Notes: generated by a model from the letters alone, not told the origin. DNA of 64,000 nucleotides from Colwellia sp. D2M02 (GCF_018860755.1 NZ_JAHKPW010000085.1:11573-75572); one strand, 5' to 3'; counted from the first letter of the stretch, positions 38,980 through 48,407 are shown. Made by a program: numbers and translations.

Positions 38980-38999
38980 ATTAAAACACCTGTTTTAAT
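38980..38999. promoter_or_regulatory. 20-bp palindromic operator upstream of the acyl-CoA dehydrogenase
   Basis: ATTAAAACA-CC-TGTTTTAAT has perfect 9-bp half-sites around a 2-bp centre, the size expected for a TetR-family dimer site. It lies 97 bp before the dehydrogenase ATG, in the divergent gap 38884-39233. A FadR-like half-site (GACCAG, 38959-38964) lies close by but its partner half is poor. The regulator is not encoded in this window. Confidence 0.5.
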
Positions 39000-39233
39000 A
39001 TAGCGAATTTATCACCAAAGTAAAGCATGCCAAATAAACTTTACTATCTATTGAAAATTTTTCCGTAAACAATGCTCTAAAAATAAATCACGTATATACT
39101 TAAACTAAGCTTAAGTAACATCATGTTATTAATATTAATTGTTTGGTGATTTTTGCAAGTATAGTCACTTATATTAAATATACGCTGTAGCACTAAAAAC
39201 AGCGCGCCACTAGAAACGTCCAATGGAGAACAC

Positions 39234-40262
39234 ATGCCAACGATAGTTGATAGGCAACACCCTTCCTTATTCAGAGCCATGCAGCCTTTGGCTAACTTAA
39301 TGGTGTTGTTCTGTTTATTCGTTGTTTCTACCACACTTAATGCTCAGCAAACGTACTTTAATAAAGCGGCTATCGATAAAGGTTACCAATTTACCTATCA
39401 GTGGCTCGATTATAATGACCAAACCCAAAAGCTAAGTTTTCAATTAACACAGCAAAGTTTATTTGACCGATTCAGACAGTTAAAAAGTTATCAAGCCAGC
39501 TATGCTCAAAAGGCTATTCTACGTCGCTTAAAGCAACATTTAAGAAAAAAACCAGTACAAGGTGTACAAGTCAGCTTTCGGCAAACTAATGGGGAATATC
39601 GCATTAATGTGAAAGGACAAGATCAACAGAAAGTATCTAAAACTTATCAACAATTAATAAAACTAGAGTCAACAATTCAACAACAATATTTTCAAGAGAA
39701 TTATTATCAACCTTTTACTAACCACGATAACATTACCGGTATAAAAGTAGATCACGGAGCAATAGCTAATGACTCTGTTGATGATTTAAAACTGATGAAG
39801 CCGATTATATTAGAACAAGTGTCTATTCAAAATATTCGTCAAGTAACAAATTATGTATTAGGTTTTGTACAAAGTATCCCTTATAGCCCTTTAGAGTCAC
39901 GTATTAACTCTTCTGGCTCAGGCTTTAACAATCCTACGAAAGTATTGTGGGAAAACCAAGGGGATTGTGACAGCAAAATGACATTAACCGCGAGTATATT
40001 AAGGGGGCTTATGCCACGGATTGAGATGGCATTACTCTATATAGATAAGCATGCGTTTATTGGTATTTCAATTCCAAGTGAGGCGGGTGAAGTGAGTATT
40101 GAACATCAAGGTGTTCATTATGTACTAGCTGAGCCAACTGGCCCAGCTTTATTGCCTTTAGGTCAACTAGCGCCTGAATCAAAGCTTGCCATAGACCAAG
40201 GCCGCTATACGGTTGAGCCTTATCATGAAGTCATCAACAGCACCGCCAATAATGACGATTAA
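39234..40262 (+). CDS. Secreted transglutaminase-like cysteine protein
   Basis: The 342-residue protein starts with an unusually long signal region: about 20 polar residues and then a hydrophobic stretch (about 18-36) ending in LNAQ, so it is exported or membrane-anchored. The C-terminal half has a transglutaminase-like core with Cys245 in GDCDSK, His273 in DKHAFIGI and Glu300 in VLAEPTGP, an apparent Cys-His-acid triad. The N-terminal half (about 40-200) is rich in Gln and helix-forming and has no domain I recognise. A ribosome-binding site GGAG precedes the ATG. Its stop shares bases with that of the convergent Dyp peroxidase gene. Substrate is unknown; peptidase or amidase activity is as likely as cross-linking. 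Confidence 0.75.
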   Translation: MPTIVDRQHPSLFRAMQPLANLMVLFCLFVVSTTLNAQQTYFNKAAIDKGYQFTYQWLDYNDQTQKLSFQLTQQSLFDRFRQLKSYQASYAQKAILRRLKQHLRKKPVQGVQVSFRQTNGEYRINVKGQDQQKVSKTYQQLIKLESTIQQQYFQENYYQPFTNHDNITGIKVDHGAIANDSVDDLKLMKPIILEQVSIQNIRQVTNYVLGFVQSIPYSPLESRINSSGSGFNNPTKVLWENQGDCDSKMTLTASILRGLMPRIEMALLYIDKHAFIGISIPSEAGEVSIEHQGVHYVLAEPTGPALLPLGQLAPESKLAIDQGRYTVEPYHEVINSTANNDD

Positions 40263-41185
40263 TTTTCTGCTAAAGCTTTCAAAAAGTTTAAGCTTGGGGC
40301 GAAAAAAGCAGCACCTGTTTCTGCTTGAGTATATTTAAGTAAGTGATCTGAATGTCCTTCACCATCGCCATGCACCATGCTTTTTAGCATTAATTCAAAT
40401 GGCTTAGGAGAGTGACAATAAGAGACAAAAAACAAACCTTTTCGCTTCATATCCCCGTATGGCATACTTTGTCGTAATATCTCAAGGCTGTTACCATTTT
40501 CGTCTTTTAAACTAGTGCGCTTAGTATGCGCAGTTAACGGTTTATTTTCACTTTTATACTCAATGTTATCGTATTTCGTTCGTCCATAAACATCTTCTTG
40601 CTCATGCTCCGCTAATGAGTTCCATAAACGGATATTATGCTCATAACGCTGAACATGCAGATAACTACCACCAGCAAATAGTGGTTGATCTTGCTCTTTA
40701 ACAAGCGCCACTTCACGTCGATGTAGCCCTTGTGGGTTTTCCGTACCATCAACAAAACCGGTAAGATCTCGACCATCTAAAAACCGGAAAGCTTGGATCT
40801 GTTCGCTTAACTCAACACTTTCGGCAAAAAGCTGACATATTTTAGTACTAACAATATGATTAACATCGGCCCTGTCACTGCGTATTTCAACATAAATATC
40901 ATAGCTATCACTTGGCGCAACACGATCCCCACTATGCATAGCAGGAAAAGAGGCAAGTGAGTCAGGCCGTGCCTGAGGATAGAATTCATCCCAGTAAGCA
41001 GCCCCAATAGCAACAACGCCAATGAGGTTAGCTTCAGAGTAACGATCGGCATAATCATCAAATAGTGCAGGTAAACGTGACAATGCAGCGCGAATAAAAG
41101 CGTTTTTGTCATCTAAAACATTAAACAGCAAGTAACTACCATGTAAGTTTGGCTCTGCACATATACCAAATTGTTCTCTAGCCAT
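40259..41185 (-). CDS. Dyp-type haem peroxidase
   Basis: The protein is a dye-decolourising peroxidase, a haem b enzyme that uses hydrogen peroxide on a range of aromatic compounds. The 308-residue length and lack of a signal peptide fit the cytoplasmic YfeX-like B class. The family motif GFVDGTENP is at 143-151, with catalytic Asp146, and a candidate proximal haem His (about 183) lies in QRYEHNIRLW. It is convergent with the transglutaminase-like gene, with a 4-bp overlap of stop codons (TTAA) and no terminator between them. Natural substrate is not predictable. Confidence 0.92.
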   Translation of the reverse strand: MAREQFGICAEPNLHGSYLLFNVLDDKNAFIRAALSRLPALFDDYADRYSEANLIGVVAIGAAYWDEFYPQARPDSLASFPAMHSGDRVAPSDSYDIYVEIRSDRADVNHIVSTKICQLFAESVELSEQIQAFRFLDGRDLTGFVDGTENPQGLHRREVALVKEQDQPLFAGGSYLHVQRYEHNIRLWNSLAEHEQEDVYGRTKYDNIEYKSENKPLTAHTKRTSLKDENGNSLEILRQSMPYGDMKRKGLFFVSYCHSPKPFELMLKSMVHGDGEGHSDHLLKYTQAETGAAFFAPSLNFLKALAEN

Positions 41186-41273
41186 TTAATACCCTACTTT
41201 AAATAATAATTGATGGTTTATTTTACACAAAATTGTTATTTTAACACAATAATTTAAGCTGTTACGGACGTAA

Positions 41274-42197
41274 TTACATAACACTCCACAAGCCTTCATC
41301 ATTACGACACATCAGCTCTCTAAGCACTTCTTTTTCTTTAGCAAACGAGTTCTCAAACGTGAGGTGATAACATAATTTTTCATGTTTAGTAACCTTCTCA
41401 CCTTTGGTAATAGTGCCTCTATTGCCACTTTCAACGTTATACCAAATAACCTTAAGCTGGCTAGAGTGATCAAGCAGTAAAATAACCTTTTCTTGCATTA
41501 ATGCAACATCTTTAGCGGTTAATTTTTTAGCTGAACGAGAGCTTGAGTCAACAATTCCGCTTAACCCTGAAACCACTTCAAAAGGCAAAGACACAACCCC
41601 TTTTAAAAAACCCGATACTAAACCGCTACTTGCCTCGCTACCTATAGTTTTAGCACTAATAACAATATTCTCAGCGCGCGTTAAATATTGCGGAATATAT
41701 TCTTTAGATTGCTCTATTTCAGCTAAGTATTGTGTTGAATGAGGCCGCCAAAGTGCCGCTTCATTGACAACATTTTGCGTTGTAACGGTAATATTATCTA
41801 TACGTTTAAAAATGTGTGGCAATTGCTTTTCAATAGACGATAAGTTCTGCTCTACTAAAGCAACTTGTTTAAGTATTGCTGGAATTTGCTGTGAGTAATG
41901 TTCGCTTTCCCTTATAACTTGCTGGATAACTGGTAAGGTCGCTGAGACTTGCGTTAAAACAGTCGGCACTTGCGTTGCTAATTGCTCCCTAACTAAAGTA
42001 ACTTCTGCTCGAACTAAAGCAACCTCGTCAACTATACGATCAATTTCAGGGCTAATATTATCAACATGTTGCACAGTATTATTAATAGTAGTCAGTATTT
42101 CTGGAATATAGCGACTAATATTAAATAGCGAGGCAGCTAAAGCGAATAGTGCCAATGAAAAGGTAAGCTGTATAAGTGATATATTTTTGGGCATCAT
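41274..42197 (-). CDS. Membrane-anchored coiled-coil protein with surface-antigen-like C-terminus
   Basis: I do not know this gene by name. The 307-residue product has one N-terminal membrane helix (about 8-27), a long stretch of heptad-like helix with repeated Ile/Leu/Val spacing (about 30-190), a Gly/Ser-rich hydrophobic segment (about 193-222), and a C-terminal module of about 75 residues. That module has WYNVESGNRG (Trp252), Cys276, Cys297 in LMCRNDEGLW and a terminal Trp304. This pattern of Trp, TGxxG and paired Cys before a DG-W end resembles the C-terminus of RT0821/Lpp1805-type 16-17 kDa surface antigens. It lies 16 bp after the hybrid kinase gene and is probably co-transcribed. Confidence 0.6.
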   Translation of the reverse strand: MMPKNISLIQLTFSLALFALAASLFNISRYIPEILTTINNTVQHVDNISPEIDRIVDEVALVRAEVTLVREQLATQVPTVLTQVSATLPVIQQVIRESEHYSQQIPAILKQVALVEQNLSSIEKQLPHIFKRIDNITVTTQNVVNEAALWRPHSTQYLAEIEQSKEYIPQYLTRAENIVISAKTIGSEASSGLVSGFLKGVVSLPFEVVSGLSGIVDSSSRSAKKLTAKDVALMQEKVILLLDHSSQLKVIWYNVESGNRGTITKGEKVTKHEKLCYHLTFENSFAKEKEVLRELMCRNDEGLWSVM

Positions 42198-42213
42198 ATT
42201 TGAGCATTATTCA

Positions 42214-45123
42214 CTAGGCTGACTGCACTAAAGTTATTTCATCGATCAAGCAATGGATAAGATCATCAATAAAGCAACTTTGCTGTTTTTTCTCACTTGC
42301 TGTTAGCACGCGTTCTTCACTGCTTATTTTTTTAAGGTAACTATCAAGCTCTTTGGCTGCTTGACTTAACTCAGTAAAACCAAACATTTGTCCCGCCCCT
42401 GAAATTCTATGTACAGTCTTAGCGAGTAACTCTTGGTTATGACTTGTTAAGTAATCGGTTAGTACCTTAAGCTCCTCTTGTAAGCTTACTTTATAATCTT
42501 GCGTTAAGTCTTTTAAGCTTAAACTTGCTAACTTTGCTGTTGCTTTTGAAGCATCGATATTAGGGTAGTGTTGAGCAATAGTATGAATAAAACTTTCTCT
42601 TTCGATAGGTTTTTTCAAATGCCCATTAAAACCAAGTGTAATATATTGACTTACTTCATGTGACATTGCATTCGCCGTTAAGGCATAAATAGGTTGTATA
42701 AAGCCAATTTTTCGTAGTTGAGTAAATGCCGTAATGCCATCCATTTCTGGCATCTGGATATCTAATAAAACTAATCTTGGTTGATGTTTCTGGCATAACT
42801 CAATCGCTTCAAGACCATTTTTAGCACAGAACACTTCAAGTCCTAGGCTCTCAAGTAACCGTGCGATTAGACGTCTATTATCATCATGGTCTTCAGCTAA
42901 GAGTATTTTACCCGTAATCTGTATTGGCTTTACAGCTTCACTCTCTAGTGCTTTATGTGTTTGTTTATAGTCTACTGGCTCAGTCTTTGCTATAACCGAG
43001 CAAGGCAATATAAATGAAAAGCAGCTACCTTTTCCGGCTTCACTTTGTACAGTGATTTCACCGCCCATTAACCTCGCTAATTCATTAGATAATGACAGCC
43101 CTAAACCTGAGCCTCCAAAGCGTCGACTGATGCTGCTATCAGCTTGTGTAAATACCTCAAAAACCTGAGCTATTTGCTTTGATTTCAAACCTATTCCTGT
43201 ATCTATAACGGTGAACTTTAGTCGGTCTATAGACCAATCTACGGTTAAGGTAACACTTCCCTTGGCAGTAAATTTAATCGCATTGGAGCACAGGTTTATT
43301 AAGACTTGCCTGACTCGCCTTGCATCAATATCAATAATAAATGGAAAGGAAATTTGATGCTGTATTGTAAAAGTAAGACCTTTACGTTGTGCTTGCTCTG
43401 CAAACATGTCACCTAACTCTTGGATGATAACTTCTAGGTTTTGCGGTCTTAACTCAAGCTGAAATTTTTCTGCTTCTATTTTACTTAAATCTAAAATATC
43501 ATTAATTAGTGCTAATAAATGCAAGCTATTACCATGAATAACGTCAACCTCTTTAATAAGATCTTCATGGTTAACATCCCGGTGAATTATTGCTTCGGCA
43601 TGGCCGACAATAGCTGTTAACGGGGTTCTTATTTCATGGCTCATATTCGCCAAAAACTGGCTTTTAATCTTATTCGCTTTCCTTAATCTTTTACCTGTTA
43701 ACTCTAATTCATTGGTTCGCTGCTGTACTCTTTTTTCTAATACGGCTGTGACACGACTCTCAAGATAACGACGATAAACAAAGAAGATTAACAACAAAAG
43801 CAAAACCACCGATAACAGTATAAAGCTTCGTCGTTGATCCGTTTTTGCTGATTGTAACTCTTCTAACCTTTTCGCTTGGCGCAACTGTATAACTTGTTGT
43901 GCTAATTGCTCTGATTCAAACTTAGCCAACTGTTCGTTTAGCATTAAGTTATCTGCTTCATGCTGGTGTCTTTCGTGAGCATAAAAGTCATTAAGTGCAT
44001 TTTCCTGCTGGCCTAAACCAGCATATATCAAAGCGGAAATAGCCAAGTTATCAATCAAAATTGTTTTGTAATTAATTTTTTTAGCAATAGCATTAGAGAG
44101 CTCGATACTCTCTTGAGCTAATAAAAACGCCCCCTGAAAGAAGTAAATTTTAGCCAATACTTGTAAGCTACCAGCATGGGCCTTTTGATGCCCAACCTGC
44201 TGACTTAAGACAATTGCTTTTTCAGCATACTTTTGGGCTTTTTTATAATCACCTAAAGAAGTATATACTGCGGAAATGTTATGAAATTGTGATGCGGTAT
44301 CATGCCGATGGCCTTGCAATTGAAAATAAGTTAACGCTTCTAAAATATTTTTTTCAGCAAGTTTGTATTGTCCTGAGTACTTATAGGCAATACCTAAACC
44401 TGCAGTTGCTTTAGCAGCACTTAACTTATCCTGAAATTGATTAAACTGTGTAATAGTTTCTTTAAGCATACCAATTGCAATACCAAAACGTTTAAGATTG
44501 ACATGCAATAGTGCAATATTAAAACGTACATCAACCTTATCAGCTTCACTACCGTAAGCTTGATACAAAGCTTCAGCCTGTTGATAGTGATATAACGAAT
44601 TAGTACTATCTCCCATAGAACTAAAAACTAAAGCAAGATTATTAAATAAGTTAGCCCGTACAAGAGCGGTTTTACTATTATTTAAATCGCCTTTATCATT
44701 ATAAAATGCCAAGGACTGCTGATAATGCAATAACGCTTTATCTAGCTCGCCCTGATAATAATAAACCACCCCTAAAAGATTATCAGCCTTAGCAATAAGT
44801 GAATTATCTTCTATCTCTTGCACGATAGCTTTCGCTTGTAACGCTTGCTCTATCGCTTCTTGGTAACGTGTGAGCACATAAAGCAACTTTCCTTGCTCAA
44901 ATAATACTGAAAACTTTTGCTGGGCTGATAAACCGCTCGCCATAAATAGTTGTTGTAGTTCTTTTAAGGCATGGTCTTTATCTGCAGTATTACTAATAAT
45001 AAATAGCTGTTTATTAAAGTCTTTATGATAAGTGCTTATATTACTTTCTGTATGCACATTGGCTGAAGAGGGGGTGACATTGCCAAATAAGCAAAGCAAT
45101 AGTAGAAAGTAGAACTTTTTCAT
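42214..45123 (-). CDS. TPR-containing hybrid sensor histidine kinase with receiver and HPt domains
   Basis: The 969-residue protein has a Sec signal (1-21), a periplasmic block of about eight TPR repeats (about 75-395), a coiled coil, one membrane helix (433-450), then a cytoplasmic kinase. HisKA has His496 in MSHEIRTPL, the ATPase domain has the N box (NLCSNAIKF, 610-618), DTGIGL (641) and GGSGLGLSL. A receiver domain carries Asp788 (LLDIQMPEMDG) and Lys838, and the C-terminal HPt domain has His905 (TVHRISGAG). So a complete internal phosphorelay is present, and the final target regulator is not in the window. The TPR sensor suggests a protein or peptide ligand; the downstream coiled-coil membrane protein is a candidate partner. 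Confidence 0.9.
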   Translation of the reverse strand: MKKFYFLLLLCLFGNVTPSSANVHTESNISTYHKDFNKQLFIISNTADKDHALKELQQLFMASGLSAQQKFSVLFEQGKLLYVLTRYQEAIEQALQAKAIVQEIEDNSLIAKADNLLGVVYYYQGELDKALLHYQQSLAFYNDKGDLNNSKTALVRANLFNNLALVFSSMGDSTNSLYHYQQAEALYQAYGSEADKVDVRFNIALLHVNLKRFGIAIGMLKETITQFNQFQDKLSAAKATAGLGIAYKYSGQYKLAEKNILEALTYFQLQGHRHDTASQFHNISAVYTSLGDYKKAQKYAEKAIVLSQQVGHQKAHAGSLQVLAKIYFFQGAFLLAQESIELSNAIAKKINYKTILIDNLAISALIYAGLGQQENALNDFYAHERHQHEADNLMLNEQLAKFESEQLAQQVIQLRQAKRLEELQSAKTDQRRSFILLSVVLLLLLIFFVYRRYLESRVTAVLEKRVQQRTNELELTGKRLRKANKIKSQFLANMSHEIRTPLTAIVGHAEAIIHRDVNHEDLIKEVDVIHGNSLHLLALINDILDLSKIEAEKFQLELRPQNLEVIIQELGDMFAEQAQRKGLTFTIQHQISFPFIIDIDARRVRQVLINLCSNAIKFTAKGSVTLTVDWSIDRLKFTVIDTGIGLKSKQIAQVFEVFTQADSSISRRFGGSGLGLSLSNELARLMGGEITVQSEAGKGSCFSFILPCSVIAKTEPVDYKQTHKALESEAVKPIQITGKILLAEDHDDNRRLIARLLESLGLEVFCAKNGLEAIELCQKHQPRLVLLDIQMPEMDGITAFTQLRKIGFIQPIYALTANAMSHEVSQYITLGFNGHLKKPIERESFIHTIAQHYPNIDASKATAKLASLSLKDLTQDYKVSLQEELKVLTDYLTSHNQELLAKTVHRISGAGQMFGFTELSQAAKELDSYLKKISSEERVLTASEKKQQSCFIDDLIHCLIDEITLVQSA

Positions 45124-45427
45124 TATTATAATTTACGCTGTTGGTTGCTATACACAGAAAAACTGCATTAGATATTGCTCACTCCAAAGCCCAATATACT
45201 GTCTTGTATTAAAACGGCAACGACCCATCCATGCACAACATTCAAAAACTAATCAATACATTTATGTTTATAGCATTTATCGCGTTCAAAAAAAATAGTT
45301 ATCCCGCTTTAGTGTATACAAACTGAAATAGAGCCCAGCATTACAAGTTAATAACATATCACTCTTGTTTATCTAGGTAGTGACATTTATTATGCTGACG
45401 TCTTAATAATTTTAAATAGAGTCTGAT
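45124..45427. other. 304-bp divergent intergenic region
   Basis: The region lies between the divergent sensor kinase and cyclophilin genes and must hold both promoters. It is AT-rich; the only symmetry noticed is a short GTATAC at about 45314-45319. No gene, terminator or convincing promoter hexamer pair was seen. Confidence 0.5.
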
Positions 45428-46222
45428 ATGCAAAATACAAAAAATAAACTTATGATGAAAAGCTTGTTAGTTAGCACATTATTATCATTTAGCGCATTAA
45501 GCAGTGCAACCATTGTTGAAGTAACAACATCACAAGGCCCTATTACCGTAAACTTGTTCGATAAAACCACACCAAAAACTGTTGAAAATTTTTTAAATTA
45601 TGTTGATGAAAATCATTACACCGACTCAGTTATTCATCGCGTTGTCACCGACTTTATTGTACAAGGCGGTGGGTTTGAGTTTACGGGTGCTTGGCCATTA
45701 GCACCATTAGCGGCAAATGCCAGTATTACTAATGAACCTGTTTACTCAAATGTTAAAGGCACTATAGCCATGGCAAAGCGTGGCGGTAATGTTAACAGCG
45801 CGACTAACCAATGGTTTTTCAATTTAGAAGATAATAGCGCTAACTTAGATGTGCAAAATGGTGGCTTTACCGCTTTTGGGCAAGTTATAGGTGATGCAAG
45901 TTGGGAAACATTAGAAAAAATAGCGCAACTGAGTCGTTGTAATCAAGGAGGCCTAACCGATATTCCCGTTGTTAAAGAAGAAAGCCAAACTTGCGCCGAT
46001 CTATCAGCCCCTGGCATTGAAAACTTTGTACAAGTACAACAAGTCACCATTATTGATAGCTCAGAGGTAACTGATGCTAACCTTACGCCTAAGAAAAACA
46101 CCTTAATTATAAATCAGCCAACGACACCTGACTCATCAAAAAGCAGTGGTGGCTCATTCGGTTGGTTAGCCTTAAGCGCTTTAGCATTTATTGGTGTAAG
46201 ACGCCGCTTGTCATCAAAGTAG
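45428..46222 (+). CDS. ppiA: Periplasmic cyclophilin with GlyGly-CTERM sorting tail
   Basis: The protein is a cyclophilin-type peptidyl-prolyl isomerase that helps fold exported proteins. The 264-residue product has a Sec signal (about 1-28) and a cyclophilin domain (about 29-215) with IHRVVTDFIVQGGG (catalytic Arg), MAKRGG and NQWFFNLEDN. It ends in a tail of Ser-Gly-Gly, a hydrophobic helix and a basic cluster (GGSFGWLALSALAF then VRRR). This is the pattern of GlyGly-CTERM, a signal recognised by rhombosortase after type II secretion. So it may be displayed at the surface, unlike E. coli PpiA (190 residues, soluble). The symbol follows family and synteny with pabA. Confidence 0.85.
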   Translation: MQNTKNKLMMKSLLVSTLLSFSALSSATIVEVTTSQGPITVNLFDKTTPKTVENFLNYVDENHYTDSVIHRVVTDFIVQGGGFEFTGAWPLAPLAANASITNEPVYSNVKGTIAMAKRGGNVNSATNQWFFNLEDNSANLDVQNGGFTAFGQVIGDASWETLEKIAQLSRCNQGGLTDIPVVKEESQTCADLSAPGIENFVQVQQVTIIDSSEVTDANLTPKKNTLIINQPTTPDSSKSSGGSFGWLALSALAFIGVRRRLSSK

Positions 46223-46269
46223 CGTTATCCATATAGCGTTAACTCTCAACAAGTAAACAAACTCCCAAT

Positions 46270-46300
46270 AAAAAGCAGCTATCACGCTGCTTTTTGTTTA
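46270..46300. terminator. Bidirectional terminator between ppiA and amtB
   Basis: A 10-bp stem AAAAAGCAGC / GCTGCTTTTT with a 6-nt loop stands between the convergent cyclophilin and amtB genes. A and T runs on both sides let it serve both. Confidence 0.85.
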
Positions 46301-46345
46301 TTCTAGCGCCCCTATATAAATACAGAGTAGCGCTAGTAATTAACT

Positions 46346-47629
46346 CTACTGTCCGCGAGTAAACTCAGGATATGCCTCCATACCACAGTCTGCTTTATCA
46401 GCACCTTCGTACTCTTCTTCTTCACCGACACGGATACCCATCACTTTTTTCAGGATAAACCACACAACAAAGCTAGTACTAAATACCCAAACAAAAATAG
46501 TCGCTGCGCCTAGTAATTGACCGGTAAATGTTGAGCCAGCATTCGTTAATGGTACAATAAGTAGACCAAAGAAGCCTACAACACCATGTACAGAAATAGC
46601 ACCAACAGGGTCATCTATTTTAGCTTTATCTAACGCTAGCACTGACATAACAACAATAACACCGGCAATAGCACCAAAAATAGTAGCTTGTAAAGGAGAT
46701 GGCGTTGACGGCTCAGCAGTAATAGCAACTAAGCCCGCTAATGCGCCGTTTAACGTCATTGTTAAATCTGCTTTCTTGAATAAAAGTTTAGCGACTACGA
46801 GTGCTGAAATAGCACCTGCTGCGGCGGCGGCATTAGTATTTAAGAAAACCATAGCAACAGAGTTAGCACTGTTAATATCAGCCAGTTTTAATACTGAGCC
46901 GCCATTAAAACCAAACCAACCCATCCATAAAATAAAGGTACCTAAAGTAGCCATAGGCAAGTTAGCACCAGGAATTGCATTTACTTTGCCATCTTTACCA
47001 TACTTGCCTTTACGAGCACCCAGTAATAAAACACCAGCTAATGCAGCTGAAGCCCCAGCCATATGAACAATACCTGATCCGGCAAAGTCAGAAAAACCAA
47101 GGTCAGATAAAGTATATAAACCGAAAACAGCTTCACCATTCCAAGTCCAGCTTCCTTCCATTGGGTAAATGAAACCTGTTAATATTACTGTAAAAGCAAG
47201 AAATGCCCACAACTTCATACGCTCTGCAACAGCACCTGAAACAATAGACATAGCCGTTGCCACAAATACTACCTGAAAGAAAAAGTCTGATGCATTTGAG
47301 TACACCGCACCGCCATCAAAACCCTCTTTGGCTGACTCAGCAAGTACAGAGCTAACTAAAGCGTCACTACTAGCAGCTCCATCAAGTGCAATACTATTAA
47401 GGAAAACACCGCCACTATACATAATGTCGTAACCAACAACCAAATACATAACACAAGCAATCGCGTATAAGGCAACATTTTTGGTTAAAATTTCAGTGGT
47501 ATTTTTAGCTCTAACAAGACCAGCCTCAAGCATAGAGAAGCCTGCAGCCATCCACATTACTAACGCACCACAAATCAAAAAGTAAAAAGTATCAAGTGCA
47601 TATTGAAGTTGAAAAATATTTTGTTCCAT
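46346..47629 (-). CDS. amtB: Ammonium transporter AmtB
   Basis: AmtB is the trimeric channel-like transporter that takes up ammonium at low concentration and is blocked by GlnK. The 427-residue protein has eleven predicted membrane helices and the two conserved pore His in GIVHMAGASAAL and ISVHGVVGFFG. The motif MEAGLVRAKN-like AGFSMLEAGLVRAKN near the start is typical of the Amt subgroup without a cleaved signal peptide, unlike E. coli AmtB. It follows glnK by 11 bp and shares its nitrogen-controlled promoter. Confidence 0.96.
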   Translation of the reverse strand: MEQNIFQLQYALDTFYFLICGALVMWMAAGFSMLEAGLVRAKNTTEILTKNVALYAIACVMYLVVGYDIMYSGGVFLNSIALDGAASSDALVSSVLAESAKEGFDGGAVYSNASDFFFQVVFVATAMSIVSGAVAERMKLWAFLAFTVILTGFIYPMEGSWTWNGEAVFGLYTLSDLGFSDFAGSGIVHMAGASAALAGVLLLGARKGKYGKDGKVNAIPGANLPMATLGTFILWMGWFGFNGGSVLKLADINSANSVAMVFLNTNAAAAAGAISALVVAKLLFKKADLTMTLNGALAGLVAITAEPSTPSPLQATIFGAIAGVIVVMSVLALDKAKIDDPVGAISVHGVVGFFGLLIVPLTNAGSTFTGQLLGAATIFVWVFSTSFVVWFILKKVMGIRVGEEEEYEGADKADCGMEAYPEFTRGQ

Positions 47630-47640
47630 TGGTACTCTCC

Positions 47641-48084
<444 letters not shown>

Positions 48085-48097
48085 TCAACAAAAGGTT

Positions 48098-48114
48098 CGC
48101 ACCATAAAAGTGCG
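48098..48114. promoter_or_regulatory. NtrC (NR-I) binding site
   Basis: GCAC-N7-GTGC, the core of the NtrC consensus, lies at 48099-48113 and is bracketed by C and G that extend the dyad. It is about 95 bp upstream of the predicted glnK start, in the enhancer range. A half-site TGGTGCA lies at 48140-48146. Confidence 0.7.
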
Positions 48115-48263
48115 TGAAATCACTAAAAATGTTGAGTGCTGGTGCAGGTAATAGAAAACAGATTAAGTGTGAAAAAATGCCTAAATTTATGAAAGATCAA
48201 CATCAAGAAAAATAGCAAGAATCATAAGAATAACGTTATTTACAACTAAAAATCAGTACGGCT

Positions 48264-48290
48264 AAGTTTCATTGGTATTCATTGAAACTT
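48264..48290. promoter_or_regulatory. Inverted repeat upstream of the porin gene (operator I)
   Basis: AAGTTTCA and TGAAACTT, 8 bp each, are separated by 11 bp, with further partial symmetry inside. It lies about 120-145 bp before the porin ATG and looks like a regulator-binding site rather than a terminator. Confidence 0.45.
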
Positions 48291-48310
48291 ATTAGCGAAC
48301 AAATACATTA

Positions 48311-48330
48311 AAGTTGATTAGTATCAACTT
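48311..48330. promoter_or_regulatory. Inverted repeat upstream of the porin gene (operator II)
   Basis: AAGTTGAT-TAGT-ATCAACTT is a perfect 8-bp dyad about 80 bp before the porin ATG. It shares the AAGTT end and a central GTAT with the palindrome 47 bp upstream, so both may bind one regulator. Confidence 0.5.
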
Positions 48331-48407
48331 AGCTAACGCAACGAAATGTAAGAATTCATGAATACAAAATGACAATAACTTCACACCTGTATAGTTGGAA
48401 TATCATA

